Below, piece by piece: positions 62,506 through 64,000 of a stretch of 64,000 nucleotides of DNA. The position numbers and the translations under genes were made by a program. The stretch comes from Caldifarciminota bacterium. GTDB lineage: Bacteria > Hydrothermota > Hydrothermia > Hydrothermales > JAJRUZ01. A model generated the notes under the pieces. The model did no database searches, had not been told where the DNA came from, and worked only from the letters and a program-made list of their open reading frames with translations. The stretch's first letter is position 1. The number at the start of each line of letters is the position of its first letter. Where the stretch lies: NCBI GenBank assembly GCA_024277525.1, contig JAJRUZ010000019.1, positions 1 to 64,000 on the forward strand, read 5' to 3'.

Positions 62506-63177
62506 TTAAATAAGTCCTTTTTCTTTAAAACTGAAATATTCATTTTTTGTAACTATCACATGGTCTTCAACTTCTATTCCGAGTATTCTGCCTGCCTCTA
62601 TCAGTCTATTTGTTATCTCAATATCTTCCCTTGACGGTTCAGGGTTACCGGAAGGATGATTATGGGCAATTATAACACTTGCAGCAAAGTTTCTTATTGC
62701 GGGTTCAAAGACTTCTCTTGGATGGACCAAACTTGCTGTTAATGTTCCCACAGAGATGATTTCTCTTTTTATTTCCTGTTTTCTTGTATTAAGATAGAAA
62801 ACAACAAAATGCTCTTTTTTATTATCTCTTACATCCTTTAGTTCTTTCCATATATCTTCAGGGTTCAAGTATATTTTGACTTTTTTATCCTTTAACAATC
62901 TCCTCCCGAGTTCAAAACATGCAACAATTTGACATGCTTTTGCCGGTCCGAGTCCTTTGAAATTCTTTAAATCTTCATAAGTTAAATCAGGCAGGTTCTC
63001 TGCCCCGAATTTTTTCAAAATTTTATTGGCCAGTTCAATTACATTCTCTCCTTTTTTACCCGTTCTTAAAATAACAGCAAGCAACTCAGAGTTTGAAAGT
63101 TTATCAGGCCCTTCCTTTATTAATTTTTCTCTGGGTCTGAGTGATTTCGGAATATCATGAATTTTATTTTTATACAT
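62506..63177 (-). CDS. radC: RadC family (JAB/MPN domain) protein
   Basis: KLSNSELLAVILRTGKKGENVIELA; FKGLGPAKACQIVACFELGRR; ASVIIAHNHPSGNPEPSREDIEIT. Confidence 0.95.
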   Translation of the reverse strand: MYKNKIHDIPKSLRPREKLIKEGPDKLSNSELLAVILRTGKKGENVIELANKILKKFGAENLPDLTYEDLKNFKGLGPAKACQIVACFELGRRLLKDKKVKIYLNPEDIWKELKDVRDNKKEHFVVFYLNTRKQEIKREIISVGTLTASLVHPREVFEPAIRNFAASVIIAHNHPSGNPEPSREDIEITNRLIEAGRILGIEVEDHVIVTKNEYFSFKEKGLI

Positions 63178-63260
63178 AAAGTAAATTTTAAAATTTCGGA
63201 AAAAAAGTTTTCAAAAAATAAATTGAATTACCTTTATTTTTTTATTTATCATCTAAAATC

Positions 63261-63608
63261 ATGAAAAAGAAAGATTTTAAAAATAAAAAATGGATCAAAA
63301 AGAATGCCTTGAAATGCAAAGAGAAACATACAGAATTATTTTCGAAATATGCAATTAATACGAAAACAGGGATAGTATATCTTAAAAAAGATGAAGAGGT
63401 TAAAATGCACAGTACGGAAAACGGTGAAGAGATATTAATAATTCTTTCGGGTAAAGGCTCTGCTTTTACAGAGGATAGAAAAATTATAATTGAAAAAGGG
63501 GACATTGTTTATTTCGGTCCGTATACAAATCACAGTATCAAAGCGGATAAAGAAAGTGAATTATGTTATGTATATGTATATTCTGAAATCAAAAAAAAAA
63601 ATTTTTAA
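63261..63608 (+). CDS. Cupin-domain protein
   Basis: EVKMHSTENGEEILIILSGKGSAFTEDRKIIIEKGDIVYFGPYTNHSIKADKESELCYVYVY. Confidence 0.8.
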   Translation: MKKKDFKNKKWIKKNALKCKEKHTELFSKYAINTKTGIVYLKKDEEVKMHSTENGEEILIILSGKGSAFTEDRKIIIEKGDIVYFGPYTNHSIKADKESELCYVYVYSEIKKKNF

Positions 63609-64000
63609 ACAAAATTACGGAGAGTAGATTAAGACCGCATTTGCCATTTGAATTCAGAAATCATTGTGCAACAGGGATTTTTATTTTCAATTTTTTTAAA
63701 TAATTAAGAATTTTTATTCCCGCCGATTATTTATATAAATAATCAAACTTGCATTTTTTATTTTTTGATGGTATTATATAATGCAAAACCGAATCAGGCG
63801 GACAAAAAAGGAGTAGTTTTGATGAAATTTTTTATTTTGTATTTTCAATTTGCAAAAACTGGAAAAAGGGAGGTATTATTCAAATATGAGAGTTCTCTCT
63901 CTCTCGGTGAAATTTATTCAATTTTTCCTTTCGGATTTTTACATCCATGGTTGACGCATCTTCCTCCGCCATCCGGTAAATTTTGAGAAAAGGCTTGCGG

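Noticed and set aside
63765-63986. Terminal 73-aa ORF as a gene
   Set aside because: Near the window edge, no recognisable motif, possible fragment; cannot be supported.

Overview
AT-rich bacterial chromosomal window, densely coding on both strands. It looks like an uncultured, probably thermophilic Gram-negative lineage: FBP aldolase/phosphatase type V, fused IPCT/DIPPS-like enzyme, two Lon proteases, GWxTD proteins, FlgD/T9SS-like C-terminal domains. Taxonomy is inference only. I found no rRNA, convincing tRNA, CRISPR array, prophage or transposase. Most genes are housekeeping or metabolic: pdxJ, maeB, ruvX, cysC, fbp, ptsH/ptsI, ald, coaD, rsmD, obg, dprA, hflX, two lon, guaB, tamB-like, wza/wzz, mtnA, ccdA, murJ, scpB, hsp20, miaB, radC. 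Main points for a second look: (1) three conserved genes (obg, a DegP-like PDZ protein, a Lrp/AsnC-domain protein) are each interrupted by exactly one in-frame TAA with recognisable family sequence on both sides; (2) two frameshifts with clear coding continuation, one at a G8 tract in a secreted beta-propeller gene and one at C-AAA-AAG in a TPR gene; (3) a palindromic repeat (GTAGGAGCGGTTTCCGAACCGCGA) sits inside ORFs in two reading frames; (4) a tRNA T-arm-like element (GGGTTCRATYCCC and variants) recurs 21-28 nt upstream of about seven start codons; (5) an ABAB array of hairpin modules lies in the largest non-coding gap; (6) a tight operon encodes four membrane proteins of unknown function; (7) a histidine-kinase-like protein lacks the phospho-acceptor His, and a DegP-like protein lacks His and Asp of the triad.
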